Shown piece by piece: positions 9,492 to 18,840 of a DNA stretch of 64,000 nt (position 1 is its first letter; each line of letters begins with the position of its first letter). The stretch covers positions 930,001-994,000 of the forward strand of contig NZ_CP077369.1 in assembly GCF_019048525.1 (NCBI RefSeq). The letters are read 5' to 3'. The notes under the pieces were generated by a model. It worked only from the letters and a program-made list of their open reading frames with translations, was not told where the DNA came from and ran no database searches. Both the position numbers and the translations under genes were made by a program. This stretch comes from Acinetobacter lwoffii. Its GTDB lineage: Bacteria; Pseudomonadota; Gammaproteobacteria; Pseudomonadales; Moraxellaceae.

Positions 9492-10043
9492 TCAGGAGGG
9501 ATTGGCCGGTTGCGGTTGCAGCACTGCACCGGATGGACTTAAACCATATTTAGCCCCAAGTGACTGTAAAATCAAGCGGGCATCAAAGGCATCTTGAGGC
9601 GCCTGATTGGCCTTGAAGCATTCAATGGTATAGGCCACCTGGGCAGGATCCAGAGTCACGGTATAAGGACGGTCATAGAATGGGTCTGGCCAGAATCCCG
9701 GATATCGGCGGTAATACCCGTACGGATAAAAGCTTGGTGCCGGATAGACGATGGCCTGCCGTGGAGGTTGCTGGGTACGGTTACTTGGATCATTCAGTAC
9801 TCTGAAGAACTGAAAGCCATTTTGTACGGTAGTCTGTGCGGCTTTGAGCAGGGTAATTTCTTCAGCTTTGCCAAAGCTCATATTGGGACGGGCCTGAAAG
9901 CTGATACGGTAAGTGTTGCTATTGAGGGGAGTGGTACTGTAGCGACCTAACTGATCAAATGTTAAGGGCTTTGAGGGTGTGGTTGCACAGCCAGTCAGGC
10001 TGATGGCAGCAATCATACTCAATCCCAGTAGCATGTTTTTCAT
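9492..10043 (-). CDS. Putative lipoprotein, CC0125/CC1285-like
   Basis: A 183-residue exported lipoprotein. It has a signal peptide MKNMLLGLSMIAAISLTGC with lipobox LTGC, the Cys at residue 19 being the lipidation site. The YRISFQARPNMSFGKAEEITLLKAAQTTVQNGF segment resembles small lipoproteins of the CC0125/CC1285 type. It continues into a Pro/Tyr-rich middle region and a domain ending in KYGLSPSG. The Ala-Thr-Thr after the Cys suggests outer-membrane sorting. It probably shares an operon with the DUF445 gene. Molecular function unknown. Confidence 0.75.
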   Translation of the reverse strand: MKNMLLGLSMIAAISLTGCATTPSKPLTFDQLGRYSTTPLNSNTYRISFQARPNMSFGKAEEITLLKAAQTTVQNGFQFFRVLNDPSNRTQQPPRQAIVYPAPSFYPYGYYRRYPGFWPDPFYDRPYTVTLDPAQVAYTIECFKANQAPQDAFDARLILQSLGAKYGLSPSGAVLQPQPANPS

Positions 10044-10096
10044 GTTCGATCTCCTGATGCAATGATCCAGTCCAAACAGCCGGTCTTAAAAAAATC

Positions 10097-10636
10097 TTAA
10101 AAATTGCTATCGGGCTGGGTCAGGAAAGTAAGTTCTTCATTGGTCGATTCACGACCCAGGATTTGGTTCCGATGCGGGTAACGTCCAAAGCGGTCAATAA
10201 TGACTTTATGCTTTTTCTCGAATTCCAGATTGGTCGGATTGCCCAGACGCTGAAACAGTTTTAAGGCGAATTCATGAATCAGTTTGGATTCGCTGTGCAT
10301 GAAAGGCATATATAAAAAAGCACGCTGTTCCGGACTGAGCTGTTGATCCAGGTTCAGGCTGATGGCTTCCTGAGCCAAGGCCAGCGCCAGACTGTCTTGG
10401 GCAAAAGCTTGGGGAGAATCACGGAATAAATTTCGTGAAAATTGATCTAGCACAATAATTTCAGCCAGACGGCCTTCTGCGGTTTTACGCCAGCCCCACA
10501 GTTCAGCTCGGGCTGCCTGCTGATGGGTGCTCATGAACTGCTGCGAAATACTTTGGTCGAATTCAGGGCTTTGGCTAAACCATAGAGGCTGGCTGTCCGC
10601 ATGAAACCAGAAGTCTAAAATATCTTGATAATTCAT
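10097..10636 (-). CDS. DUF924 family protein
   Basis: A 179-residue cytoplasmic protein with the DUF924 signatures ILDFWF near the start, IIVLDQFSRNLFRDSPQAFAQD in the middle, and FGRYPHRNQILGRESTNEE near the end. The fold is all-helical and TPR-like; no enzyme activity has been assigned to the family. It is divergent from gshA and lies upstream of the lipoprotein gene on the same strand with a 53-base gap. Confidence 0.87.
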   Translation of the reverse strand: MNYQDILDFWFHADSQPLWFSQSPEFDQSISQQFMSTHQQAARAELWGWRKTAEGRLAEIIVLDQFSRNLFRDSPQAFAQDSLALALAQEAISLNLDQQLSPEQRAFLYMPFMHSESKLIHEFALKLFQRLGNPTNLEFEKKHKVIIDRFGRYPHRNQILGRESTNEELTFLTQPDSNF

Positions 10637-10847
10637 AATATTTACAATTCATTAGCATCTCTTTGTTAATAAAATCACAAATTTTCCATGTCTTATAGAG
10701 GAAGTTTGTGTTAAAAATTTGCCAAATTAAAAATCAATGGTTTGCCTGAAAACTAGGCAGCCTGTCATGTGCCGGCATGAAATCACGTTATACTGATTAA
10801 ACCGATGATTTTAATTTAATAATTTAGCCCCCTTAAGCGAGATTGTA

Positions 10848-12425
10848 ATGAGTCAACCTGAATCGACTTCCCAAAATGTATTACCGTCCTGGGTCGAGTC
10901 GTCACTCATCAAAGGCATGTTGCGTGGTATCGAGCGTGAAAGTTTGCGTATGCAAAGTGACGGGTTCCTGTCACAGGCAGCGCATCCTCGTGCCTTGGGT
11001 TCAGCCTTGACTCATCCACATATCACCACGGACTATTCTGAAGCATTGATGGAGTTTATTACTCCGCCCCAAGACAGTATTAAAAAAGCGCTGGATTATC
11101 TCAGCGATATTCATGCGATTGTACATCGCCATCTGGAAAATGATGAAAAGCTCTGGCCGTTGTCGATGCCGTGTATGCTCGACAGCCGCGATGACAGTAT
11201 TCCACTGGCACAGTATGGCAGCTCGAATATTGGTCTGTTTAAAACTCTGTATCGTCATGGTTTGGGTGTACGTTATGGCCGCCGTATGCAGACCATTTCA
11301 GGCGTGCATTATAACCTGTCTTTCCCGGATCATCTGTTCGAGGCCTTGCAACAGCAGGAACAGGACGAGGCGCTGAAAGCGCTGAGCTTGCAGGATTATC
11401 GCAGTCATCGCTATATGGGCCTGATCCGTAACTTTATTCGTTTGACCCCACTGGTGATGTTCCTGATCGGGGCTAGTCCGGCGGTTTGCCAGTGCTTTAT
11501 GACTGGCCGTGATCATTTCTTGCTGCCATTGGTCAAAGGCACCTTGTATTCGCCTTATGCAACTGCGCTACGTATGGGACGCTTTGGCTATCAAAACTCT
11601 GCGCAGAAACAGCTCGGTATTCATTACAATAATTTGCAGGACTATCTGGACGGACTGCAAAAAGCCGTTAAAACGCCGTATAAACCGTTTAGTCGTCTGG
11701 GCCTGGATGATGCCAATGGCCAGCCGATCCAGATCAATGATCATGTGCTGCAAATCGAAAATGAATATTACAGCCTGGTGCGTCCGAAACAGGTGCCGCT
11801 TGCAGGTGAAACGCCGTCACAGGCACTGGAAAATCGTGGGATTGCCTATGTCGAGCTGCGTGCAGTCGATGTTAATCCCTATAGCCCGATTGGCATTAAT
11901 GAAGATACGGCCGGCTTCCTCGAAGTCGTAGCTTTGTACTGTTTATTGCAGGACAGTCCGGCGCTCCTCAGCGATGAGCAGGATATTATTGAACAGAATC
12001 AGGCCGAAGTGGTGAACCGTGGCCGTGCGCCAAATGCCGCAATTATGGAAAATGGCCAGTCTTATCCGATTGAGGACTGGTGTGCTATGCATTTGCAGCG
12101 CATGCATCCCTTAGCCAAGCTGTTAAATTCGGCCTATGACACCACTCTCTATACCGATGCTTTAAAAACCATGATGATCCGGGTTGATGAAGTCGATGCC
12201 ACCTTGTCTGCCTTGGTGGTAGGTGATACACGTGAACAGGGCGGGATGTGGCATTTTGGCCAACATCTGGCACAGCAACATAGCAGTGTCTATGAAGAAC
12301 ATCAGCTCAGTCCGGAAACACTGGCTTATTTTGAAGAAATGTCACAAAAGTCATTGCAGCAGCAACAGCAACTCGAGCAAGATAGCAGCATCAGTTTTGC
12401 TGATTATTTAGCCCAATATCGATAA
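10848..12425 (+). CDS. gshA: Glutamate-cysteine ligase
   Basis: Cytoplasmic ATP-dependent ligase for the first step of glutathione synthesis (Glu + Cys to gamma-Glu-Cys). The 525 residues match the E. coli-type GCS1 family. Landmarks are RGIERESLRM at the N-terminus, TTDYSEALMEFITPP (substrate and metal binding), SGVHYNLSFPD, and YVELRAVDVNPYSPIGI. The ATG follows AAGCGAGATTGTA, a weak ribosome site. dsbB follows after 19 bases, linking two thiol-redox functions. The second glutathione gene, gshB, is at 45745. Confidence 0.96.
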   Translation: MSQPESTSQNVLPSWVESSLIKGMLRGIERESLRMQSDGFLSQAAHPRALGSALTHPHITTDYSEALMEFITPPQDSIKKALDYLSDIHAIVHRHLENDEKLWPLSMPCMLDSRDDSIPLAQYGSSNIGLFKTLYRHGLGVRYGRRMQTISGVHYNLSFPDHLFEALQQQEQDEALKALSLQDYRSHRYMGLIRNFIRLTPLVMFLIGASPAVCQCFMTGRDHFLLPLVKGTLYSPYATALRMGRFGYQNSAQKQLGIHYNNLQDYLDGLQKAVKTPYKPFSRLGLDDANGQPIQINDHVLQIENEYYSLVRPKQVPLAGETPSQALENRGIAYVELRAVDVNPYSPIGINEDTAGFLEVVALYCLLQDSPALLSDEQDIIEQNQAEVVNRGRAPNAAIMENGQSYPIEDWCAMHLQRMHPLAKLLNSAYDTTLYTDALKTMMIRVDEVDATLSALVVGDTREQGGMWHFGQHLAQQHSSVYEEHQLSPETLAYFEEMSQKSLQQQQQLEQDSSISFADYLAQYR

Positions 12426-12444
12426 AAAAATAAGAGGATTCACC

Positions 12445-12972
12445 ATGCAATGGGGTTATCGCTTCGTGAGTGGTATGTTGTTTCTGGCTGCTGTCATCGG
12501 CATGGCATTTGCCTTATATCTTGAGCATGTACAGGGTCTGGCGCCTTGTCCGCTCTGTGTGTTCCAGCGGGTCGGATTAATCGGACTGGGGATCATCTCA
12601 CTGATCGCATTCCTGCATAATCCTGCATCTAATCTCATGAAGCGGCTGTATGCCTTGCTGGGTTCGCTCAGTATTTTGTGGTCTGTGGGCGTGGCTGCGC
12701 GTCATGTCTGGTTACAGAACCTGCCACCGGATCAGGTGCCGAGCTGTGGTCCCGGTCTGGAATACTGGCTGGAAACCCTGCCGATGCAGTCTGTACTGCA
12801 ACAGGTCTTAAATGGTTCAGGGGAATGTGCCGCGATTGACTGGACCTTCTTGGGTCAATCCTTACCTGTATGGTCTTTGATCTTCTTTAGTATTTTACTG
12901 CTGATCAGTTTATGGCAACTGTTGCGTAAATATAAAAAGGCACCGGTTAAACGACTCAGAGATAAATATTAA
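12445..12972 (+). CDS. dsbB: Disulfide bond formation protein B
   Basis: Four-helix inner-membrane protein that reoxidises DsbA and passes electrons to quinone. The first periplasmic Cys pair is C35-P-L-C38, in the CPLCVFQR motif. The second pair is C101 and C128, in a loop ending GSGEC. At 175 residues it has the usual length. A good ribosome site (AGAGGA) precedes the ATG. It is probably translated from the gshA transcript. Its terminator has been split by an insertion sequence. Confidence 0.94.
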   Translation: MQWGYRFVSGMLFLAAVIGMAFALYLEHVQGLAPCPLCVFQRVGLIGLGIISLIAFLHNPASNLMKRLYALLGSLSILWSVGVAARHVWLQNLPPDQVPSCGPGLEYWLETLPMQSVLQQVLNGSGECAAIDWTFLGQSLPVWSLIFFSILLLISLWQLLRKYKKAPVKRLRDKY

Positions 12973-12990
12973 TTCCGTATTTAATTAAAA

Positions 12991-13003
12991 GCCCTCGATT
13001 GAG
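12991..13003 (+). terminator. Left half of the dsbB terminator, interrupted by an insertion sequence
   Basis: GCCCTCGATTGAG here and CTCGATTGAGGGC followed by TTTTTT at 14396-14414 are the two halves of one hairpin. The ancestral form was GCCCTC-GATT-GAGGGC plus a T-run. The element duplicated the ten central bases CTCGATTGAG, so neither side keeps the full six-base-pair stem. Confidence 0.85.
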
Positions 13004-14395
13004 TAATGCCAGTCAGTTAAGAAATTGACTGGCATTTTCTTGGGTATTTCTGTGGTTTTCCTTTCACAACTCGTGGGCAACTTCTAACCCTCCTCTCAGG
13101 CAACACATACCTCTTAGATTTCTCCAGTAAACTTTCTAGATGTTTGGGTAAATTCCCTGCGGAGTCTAAAGAGTCAAATCTTAATATATTCAGGATACCG
13201 ATAGATGCAATATGAAAGCTGATTCTCAAAGGACTGACTTTTGCTCGTTGAGCCATATGTTTCATTTGTCTTCTTAGAATATTATAGGCAATGAAGACCC
13301 CCCATAATTCTTGATAAATTAAATCAGGTTGCTTGCTCCTCAAATGCTTGCCTTCCTGTAAATCACTTTTGATTTCTCGGTAACACATTTCTATTTCCCA
13401 GCGCTGGGCATAAAGCTTCGCCAAGCCTATCAGTGGATATGCCTTTGAATCCATTAATGAAGTGATATAACGTCTAATTTTCCCTGCCTGCTCAACTTCA
13501 ATCAAACGCGCTTCCCAATATTCTCCTAATGATGGATTTAGCTTCCTGGCTCTAGCTGAAAGAGGCATTTTGATTTGAAAGTCATGCGGGGAATTACGTT
13601 TAATGATCTCATAGCGTAAATTATCTTTTGCTCTCATTAACCAATGACTGGCTTCTACTCGTGTTTGCCAGTCAATCAAGAAATCAGCAGAGAAATAGGC
13701 TCGATCAAACAAGGTAATACTATGCGATGGAGGACATAATCGATTTGCCAGTGTAAGTTCACCCTGATCCATGCTACCTATTTGGGCATCAATGATTTCA
13801 TGGGTGCTGGTATTTACCAGGCAGGTTGCTCTCACTTGTGGATAAGGGGCTGCAGCGGTTTTACCCTTAGATGAGCCAAAGTGTTCAAAATTCTCGTCTG
13901 TATAAGGCATAGACCAAACCACCCCGTCAACAGCACATACACTAAGGCCATGAAAGTTTGAGTATTGCTGTTGGGATTCTTCAAACCAGGCTTGGCTGAG
14001 TAGAGAAAACAAGGTATTCAAGGGCTCTCGTCCTAAACGTTGTCGTGCTTGCACTGCTGCACTGGGGACACAATATTCTGTTGTACCAAACACAAGTTTT
14101 AGTTGCTCTACGACATACCCGATCGGTTGATCTCGAAATAGGGCAAGCCCAATTACCAGCCATACCACATGTTCGGCAGGTAATTTTCTTCTCCTGATAG
14201 AAGCCTTACCTGTTTGATGTAGGCTTTCTTTAATCCAGTTTAAATCAATGAGTTCACTGAAATGGCTGAGTGAAGGCAAAGAATGTTGAAGGGTGCAATC
14301 TAAATTTTCAGATAAAGTCATAAAAAAAATGAGCGTATTGGCATACACTCATTTTTACTACATTTTTCTAATGTCTGCTTAACTGACTGGCATTA
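13004..14395 (-). mobile_element. Complete IS4-family insertion sequence (second type), 1392 bp
   Basis: The ends are an 18-bp perfect inverted repeat, TAATGCCAGTCAGTTAAG at the left and its complement at the right. They are flanked by a 10-bp target duplication, CTCGATTGAG, at 12994-13003 and 14396-14405. The transposase runs leftwards. The element differs from the one at 3434 in both ends and protein. Its left end also forms an 11-bp hairpin (13005-13036) followed by TTTTCTT. That hairpin may stop transcripts leaving dsbB. Confidence 0.94.
13017..14348 (-). CDS. IS4-family DDE transposase
   Basis: A protein of up to 443 residues. It has an N-terminal IS4-type domain (RRRKLPAEHVVWLVIGLALFRD...). 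Catalytic aspartates are in CAVDGVVWSMP and TLFDRAYFSADF. The Glu is in YAQRWEIEMCYREIKSDLQEG, which fits Y-2-R-3-E-6-K. The longest frame begins at GTG 14348. An ATG at 14321 (MTLSENLDC) is an equally plausible start. No clear ribosome site precedes either. The stop codon lies in the loop of the left-end hairpin. The frame appears intact. Confidence 0.9.
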   Translation of the reverse strand: MYANTLIFFMTLSENLDCTLQHSLPSLSHFSELIDLNWIKESLHQTGKASIRRRKLPAEHVVWLVIGLALFRDQPIGYVVEQLKLVFGTTEYCVPSAAVQARQRLGREPLNTLFSLLSQAWFEESQQQYSNFHGLSVCAVDGVVWSMPYTDENFEHFGSSKGKTAAAPYPQVRATCLVNTSTHEIIDAQIGSMDQGELTLANRLCPPSHSITLFDRAYFSADFLIDWQTRVEASHWLMRAKDNLRYEIIKRNSPHDFQIKMPLSARARKLNPSLGEYWEARLIEVEQAGKIRRYITSLMDSKAYPLIGLAKLYAQRWEIEMCYREIKSDLQEGKHLRSKQPDLIYQELWGVFIAYNILRRQMKHMAQRAKVSPLRISFHIASIGILNILRFDSLDSAGNLPKHLESLLEKSKRYVLPERRVRSCPRVVKGKPQKYPRKCQSIS

Positions 14396-14427
14396 CTCGA
14401 TTGAGGGCTTTTTTATTTTGCTGAAGT

Positions 14428-15759
14428 TTAGGTCAGGGCAATGCCTTCCAGACTGTCCAGATCCATCACATATTCATGAATCTGATCAAAGGCTTCATCT
14501 TCTACACTTGGATAGAACCAGCGCGCCACCTGCTCGGCCACTAGCGGATGATACTGAATTTCAAAATGGTTCAGGCCGTAAAAAATCGCCTTGTTTGCAT
14601 CGGGGACTTTGAGCTGGAAACGCGGATTGGGATGCTCGCCCAAAGCACTTTTAATACTGACCAGATAATCACCAATTACATGTAAGGTCTTGTTTTTTCG
14701 GTTTTCAAACTCGATGGTACCGGCGACCAGATAGGTATCGATATGCGAGGGAATTGGGGCAGGTTTACGGTGATCATCCATAAAGCCGATCCGAAGTGGA
14801 TTATGCTCCCAGTCATCATCCCGGACGCTGCCATGGCGCAAATCCAGAATACCGTTACTGCGAATATTGACCAGATGGCCAAGCAGCCGGATCAGTGGAA
14901 AATGTCCAAGTTTGTCCTGCAAGCTAAAGCCAAAACGTTCCAGTACTGCACCATGATGCGGTGAACCCAGACAGACCAGATTTTCCACCATATTGACCCA
15001 GCTATAGACATTCTGCTTGCCATAAAACAGCGCACTACGAGAGACCAGACCACCCATGCTATGCCCGATCAGGTCAATACTGGTAATTCTCGGATTGCGA
15101 GCAATCAGATCCTGTAAGGTATTCGCCAGACTTCGACCATTGGCAGAAATCCGGCGTCCAGTATTGTAATTCAGATAGAGCATGGTATTGCGGTCACGCT
15201 GCGCCAGTAATTTTGCCCCAATGCCCTCATATTTGCGATTTGACCAGTCTAAATGGTTCATGCATAAGCCATGTACAAACAAAGTAATACGACCGCTTAG
15301 CTCACCTTTTTGCAGCGAGCCATAATAGTCATAGATCACCATCGGCAAGGCCAGAGGATTCTGATATTTCAGCAGATAATCCCCGATAATGCCATTTAAG
15401 ACACTGACCAGGAAATGCAAGGAAGGTGTCAGCGGTTTATTATGCAGTTTAGGAAAGCGTTCAATAATCTGGCGCAAAGCAGGGGCAATCAGGATATTGC
15501 CGTAATGAAACAGCATGTCATAAGACATTTGATAGAGCCGCACGATTGAAGGAATATTCTGAATTTTTTCTGAATTATTTTCACTTAAACCGAAAATACT
15601 CATTAAAATTTCGCGTTGAATACTCTTGATTAGCTCCTGGATCACATCGTTAAAGCGCATCGTCACCAGCTGCGCCAGACCTTCCAGTACATCGGCCTGA
15701 CTCGGCGGGGTTCGGTCCCATCGACAATAGGTTTCATGTAACGGTGTCAAACTTGGCAT
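14428..15759 (-). CDS. Alpha/beta-hydrolase, lipase/esterase-like
   Basis: A protein of about 443 residues with an alpha/beta-hydrolase core. The oxyanion region is ITLFVHGLCMNH. The nucleophile elbow is IDLIGHSMGGLVSR, and the likely catalytic His is in GLNHFEIQYHP near the end. A helical N-terminal segment of about 130 residues precedes the core. I chose the ATG at 15759 because AGGACAGGA lies just upstream. The longer frame uses TTG at 15777. No signal peptide is seen, so it is probably cytoplasmic or membrane-associated. Substrate unknown. Confidence 0.8.
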   Translation of the reverse strand: MPSLTPLHETYCRWDRTPPSQADVLEGLAQLVTMRFNDVIQELIKSIQREILMSIFGLSENNSEKIQNIPSIVRLYQMSYDMLFHYGNILIAPALRQIIERFPKLHNKPLTPSLHFLVSVLNGIIGDYLLKYQNPLALPMVIYDYYGSLQKGELSGRITLFVHGLCMNHLDWSNRKYEGIGAKLLAQRDRNTMLYLNYNTGRRISANGRSLANTLQDLIARNPRITSIDLIGHSMGGLVSRSALFYGKQNVYSWVNMVENLVCLGSPHHGAVLERFGFSLQDKLGHFPLIRLLGHLVNIRSNGILDLRHGSVRDDDWEHNPLRIGFMDDHRKPAPIPSHIDTYLVAGTIEFENRKNKTLHVIGDYLVSIKSALGEHPNPRFQLKVPDANKAIFYGLNHFEIQYHPLVAEQVARWFYPSVEDEAFDQIHEYVMDLDSLEGIALT

Positions 15760-16005
15760 CTGATCCTGTCCTTTCAATGAGCCGCATGTGGTGTCATCTT
15801 TCTTTTTAAAGAACTTCGCGGTATAAATTCTTTTTCTTGTTGAGTTTCCTGATTTTGAGGGCCTCAGCTTAAAATAACGAGAATGAGAAAAGATTTTGGG
15901 CTTTTTTGTCAGACAATTTAAGCAATTAACTGGTCTTATAACGTAGTGTACTTTACATTATTTAAATTAAATTTTGATGATTGATGGGTTTTTTGTTGGT
16001 AGTTC

Positions 16006-16599
16006 ATGAATATCATTTATTTGCATGGTTTTAAGAGTAATTCGAACTCGATCAAGGGGAAATTGCTGCAACATTACTGTGCAAAGTATCCTGAAATTCA
16101 GGTACATTTACCCGATTTAAACATGTCACCGAAGGCTGCCATTGCGTATGTTTCTGGCCTGATTGAATCGATGCATGATGTGGCATTACTGGGCAGCAGT
16201 CTCGGCGGATTTTATGCGACACATCTGGTCGCACAGCATGCTGTGCCTGCTGTACTGATCAATCCGGCAATGCGACCATGGCAACTGTTTCGTGAACTGT
16301 TTGACGAGCAACTGCCTTATCAGGTTCATCCGAAATGGTGTCTGGATGAAGCAGATCTGGTACAACTCCAGCAATTGGCCCTGCCTGTTGCACAAGATGC
16401 AGACAAAATACTGGTTCTGCTGCAACAAGGCGATGAAGTTTTGGATTATCGTGAAGCGCATCGTTATTATAGTGCTGCGCATCCCCCTGCAATACTGATG
16501 ACTGAAGCGCATGGCAGTCACGGGATGGATGATTTTGCGGAAAAAATTCCGTTCGTCTTACAGTTTTTATTGGACTGCATAAAAAAGGAAACCGAATAA
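16006..16599 (+). CDS. yqiA: YqiA-type esterase (alpha/beta hydrolase)
   Basis: A 197-residue compact alpha/beta hydrolase of the YqiA/YcfP family. It shows IIYLHGFKSNSNSIKGK at the start, the GSSLGGFYA nucleophile elbow, a catalytic Asp in ILVLLQQGDEVLDYREA, and the His in AHGSHGMDDF. In enterobacteria yqiA also lies directly upstream of parE, and here the two are one base apart. Physiological substrate unknown; esterase activity is known for the family. Confidence 0.9.
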   Translation: MNIIYLHGFKSNSNSIKGKLLQHYCAKYPEIQVHLPDLNMSPKAAIAYVSGLIESMHDVALLGSSLGGFYATHLVAQHAVPAVLINPAMRPWQLFRELFDEQLPYQVHPKWCLDEADLVQLQQLALPVAQDADKILVLLQQGDEVLDYREAHRYYSAAHPPAILMTEAHGSHGMDDFAEKIPFVLQFLLDCIKKETE

Positions 16600-16600
16600 C

Positions 16601-18481
16601 GTGTCTCAATATACGGCTCAATCTCTTGAAGTTTTATCTGGTCTGGATCCGGTCCGTCGTCGTCCGGGCATGTATACCGATACTTCTCGTCCCAACCATT
16701 TGGCACAGGAAGTGATTGATAATGCTGTCGATGAGGCACTGGCAGGACATGCCAACAAGATTACCGTCACGGTCTATAAAGATGGTTCTTTATCAGTCGA
16801 AGACAATGGCCGTGGGATGCCGGTGGATATTCACCCTGAATACGGCCAGAGCGGTATTGAAATTATCATGACCAAACTGCATGCCGGCGGTAAGTTCAGC
16901 ACCGATAACTACCAGTTTTCCGGTGGTTTGCATGGCGTCGGGATTTCAGTGGTCAATGCGCTTTCGACCCGGGTAGAGGTTGAAGTTCAGCGTCAGGGCA
17001 ATCTGTATAAAATGGCCTTTGAAAATGGCGAACCGGTTGCACCGCTTGAAGTGCTGGCAGGTAAGGCACCGAAACGGGTATCAGGAACTACGGTACAATT
17101 CTGGCCTGAAGCCAAATATTTTGATTCGCCTAAATTTGCCCTCAAAGCGTTAAAACATAATCTCAAAGCCAAAGCTGTTTTGGCGGCGGGTTTACAGATC
17201 AATTATGTTGATCAGATCAATGATGAAAAGATTACCTGGCAGTTTGAAAATGGTCTGGTCGACTATTTGATGGACGAGCTGGAAGACCGTGAAATTATTC
17301 CGGCACCGGCTTTTGTCGCCACAGGTGACGCAGAGCGCGCCAGCGCAGAATTTGCGATTTGCTGGAATGTCGAAGGCGGAGAAAGCGTCCAGGAATCTTA
17401 TGTCAACCTGATTCCGACCGCACAGGGCGGAACCCATGTGAACGGTCTGCGTTCAGGCGTGACTGATGCGATGCGTGAGTTCTGTGAACTGCGGAATTTG
17501 CTGCCACGGAATATGAAACTCTCTGTCGAAGATGTCTGGGACGGCGTCAACTATATCCTATCATTGAAATTTCAGGAGCCGCAGTTCTCGGGTCAGACTA
17601 AAGAACGTCTGTCGAGCCGTGAAGCAGCAGGGATTGTGCAGAATATTGCCAAAGATGCCTTTGCACTGTGGTTGAACCAGAATTCTGACATCGCCATGCA
17701 ACTGGCAGAAATGGCCATTTCCAAAGCCGGTCGCCGTTTAAAAGCTGCGAAAAAAGTGGAACGTAAAAAGATTGTGGCAGGTCCAACCTTGCCGGGTAAA
17801 TTGTCTGACTGTGTCGGCCATGATCTGGATCAGTCAGAACTGTTTATTGTGGAAGGGGATTCTGCGGGTGGTTCGGCCAAGCAGGCGCGTGATAAGAACT
17901 TCCAGGCGATTATGCCAATTCGTGGCAAGATCCTGAATACTTGGGAAGTCTCTTCTGATGAAGTATTAGCATCTCAGGAAGTACACAACATCGCGATTGC
18001 GATTGGCGTTGATCCGGGTTCGGATGATTTATCGGAGCTGCGTTATGGCAAGATCTGTATTCTGGCTGATGCCGACTCGGATGGTCTGCATATTGCCACT
18101 TTGCTGTGTGCCTTGTTTGTAAAACATTTTCCTACACTGGTCGAGGAAGGGCATTTATTTGTAGCGATGCCGCCATTATTCCGTATTGATGACAATAAAG
18201 ATGTGCACTACGCTTTGGATGAAGATGAGCTGAATAGCATCCTGAAAAAATGCAAAACCAAGAATCCGCAAATCACCCGATTCAAGGGTCTGGGCGAGAT
18301 GAATGCCAGTCAGTTACGTGAAACCACGCTTGATCCAAACACGCGTCGTCTGGTGCAACTGGATCTGGATGATGCTCATCATACCGCAGGGTTACTGGAT
18401 AAACTTTTGGCGAAAAAGCGTGCCAGTGACCGCAAAGACTGGTTGGAGCAAAAAGGTAATCTGGCAGATTTGGTGGTTTAA
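16601..18481 (+). CDS. parE: DNA topoisomerase IV subunit B
   Basis: ATPase subunit of topoisomerase IV, which decatenates daughter chromosomes with ParC. The 626 residues include the GHKL ATPase domain (DNAVDEALAG, GGLHGVGISVVNALS), the transducer domain, and the Toprim domain with EGDSAGGSAKQARD and LADADSDGLHIATL, the latter holding the acidic metal-binding residues. The start is GTG at 16601, with AAGGAAA upstream inside yqiA. The EGDSAGG segment is where fluoroquinolone-related changes occur in the family; I see nothing unusual there. A strong terminator follows. Confidence 0.97.
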   Translation: MSQYTAQSLEVLSGLDPVRRRPGMYTDTSRPNHLAQEVIDNAVDEALAGHANKITVTVYKDGSLSVEDNGRGMPVDIHPEYGQSGIEIIMTKLHAGGKFSTDNYQFSGGLHGVGISVVNALSTRVEVEVQRQGNLYKMAFENGEPVAPLEVLAGKAPKRVSGTTVQFWPEAKYFDSPKFALKALKHNLKAKAVLAAGLQINYVDQINDEKITWQFENGLVDYLMDELEDREIIPAPAFVATGDAERASAEFAICWNVEGGESVQESYVNLIPTAQGGTHVNGLRSGVTDAMREFCELRNLLPRNMKLSVEDVWDGVNYILSLKFQEPQFSGQTKERLSSREAAGIVQNIAKDAFALWLNQNSDIAMQLAEMAISKAGRRLKAAKKVERKKIVAGPTLPGKLSDCVGHDLDQSELFIVEGDSAGGSAKQARDKNFQAIMPIRGKILNTWEVSSDEVLASQEVHNIAIAIGVDPGSDDLSELRYGKICILADADSDGLHIATLLCALFVKHFPTLVEEGHLFVAMPPLFRIDDNKDVHYALDEDELNSILKKCKTKNPQITRFKGLGEMNASQLRETTLDPNTRRLVQLDLDDAHHTAGLLDKLLAKKRASDRKDWLEQKGNLADLVV

Positions 18482-18500
18482 ACTATCGAATTTAAGCAGT

Positions 18501-18532
18501 AAAAAATCCCGCAAGCGCGGGATTTTTTGTTT
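18501..18532 (+). terminator. Terminator of yqiA-parE
   Basis: AAAAAATCCCGC-AAGC-GCGGGATTTTTT forms a strong GC stem with a T-run, starting about 20 bases after the parE stop codon. Confidence 0.9.
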
Positions 18533-18754
18533 TAAAACAGTGCAAAAAATATTCAAGGTGCTGCACTTTATTTGTACATCATCTTCTATCTTAGTTTTGG
18601 CATATTTTGATTGGTCTTTATGCAACTTATTTAAAGTTGAGTCTGAGTTCTACATTGCAATAGGGCTTTAAGTCTTTTTAGTATGACTAAATACATGATT
18701 CATAATACAAATAATGAGATCAGTTAAAGTGAATTTTTTTATTTTTTGAAGCCT

Positions 18755-18770
18755 TGGCACAGAAATTGAA
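18755..18770 (+). promoter_or_regulatory. Sigma-54-like promoter for the urt operon
   Basis: TTGGCACAGAAATTGAA matches the sigma-54 consensus TGGCAC-N5-TTGC except that the final C is A. The GG lies at 18756-18757, which places the start of transcription near 18781, 60 bases before the urtA ATG. Sigma-54 with NtrC commonly controls nitrogen-scavenging transporters. I could not find a convincing NtrC site in 18533-18750, only a loose AGTGCA...TGCACT repeat near 18540-18567. No gene is seen in 18482-18840. Confidence 0.5.
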
Positions 18771-18840
18771 TCACTCCATCCAGATGTACAACAAGACAAG
18801 CATGAAAAATGCACCATTATAAAGTTTGGAGAAAAATCTG

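Noticed and set aside
18538..18570. NtrC binding site upstream of urtA
   Set aside because: AGTGCA...TGCACT has the wrong internal spacing for the NtrC consensus; not strong enough to list.
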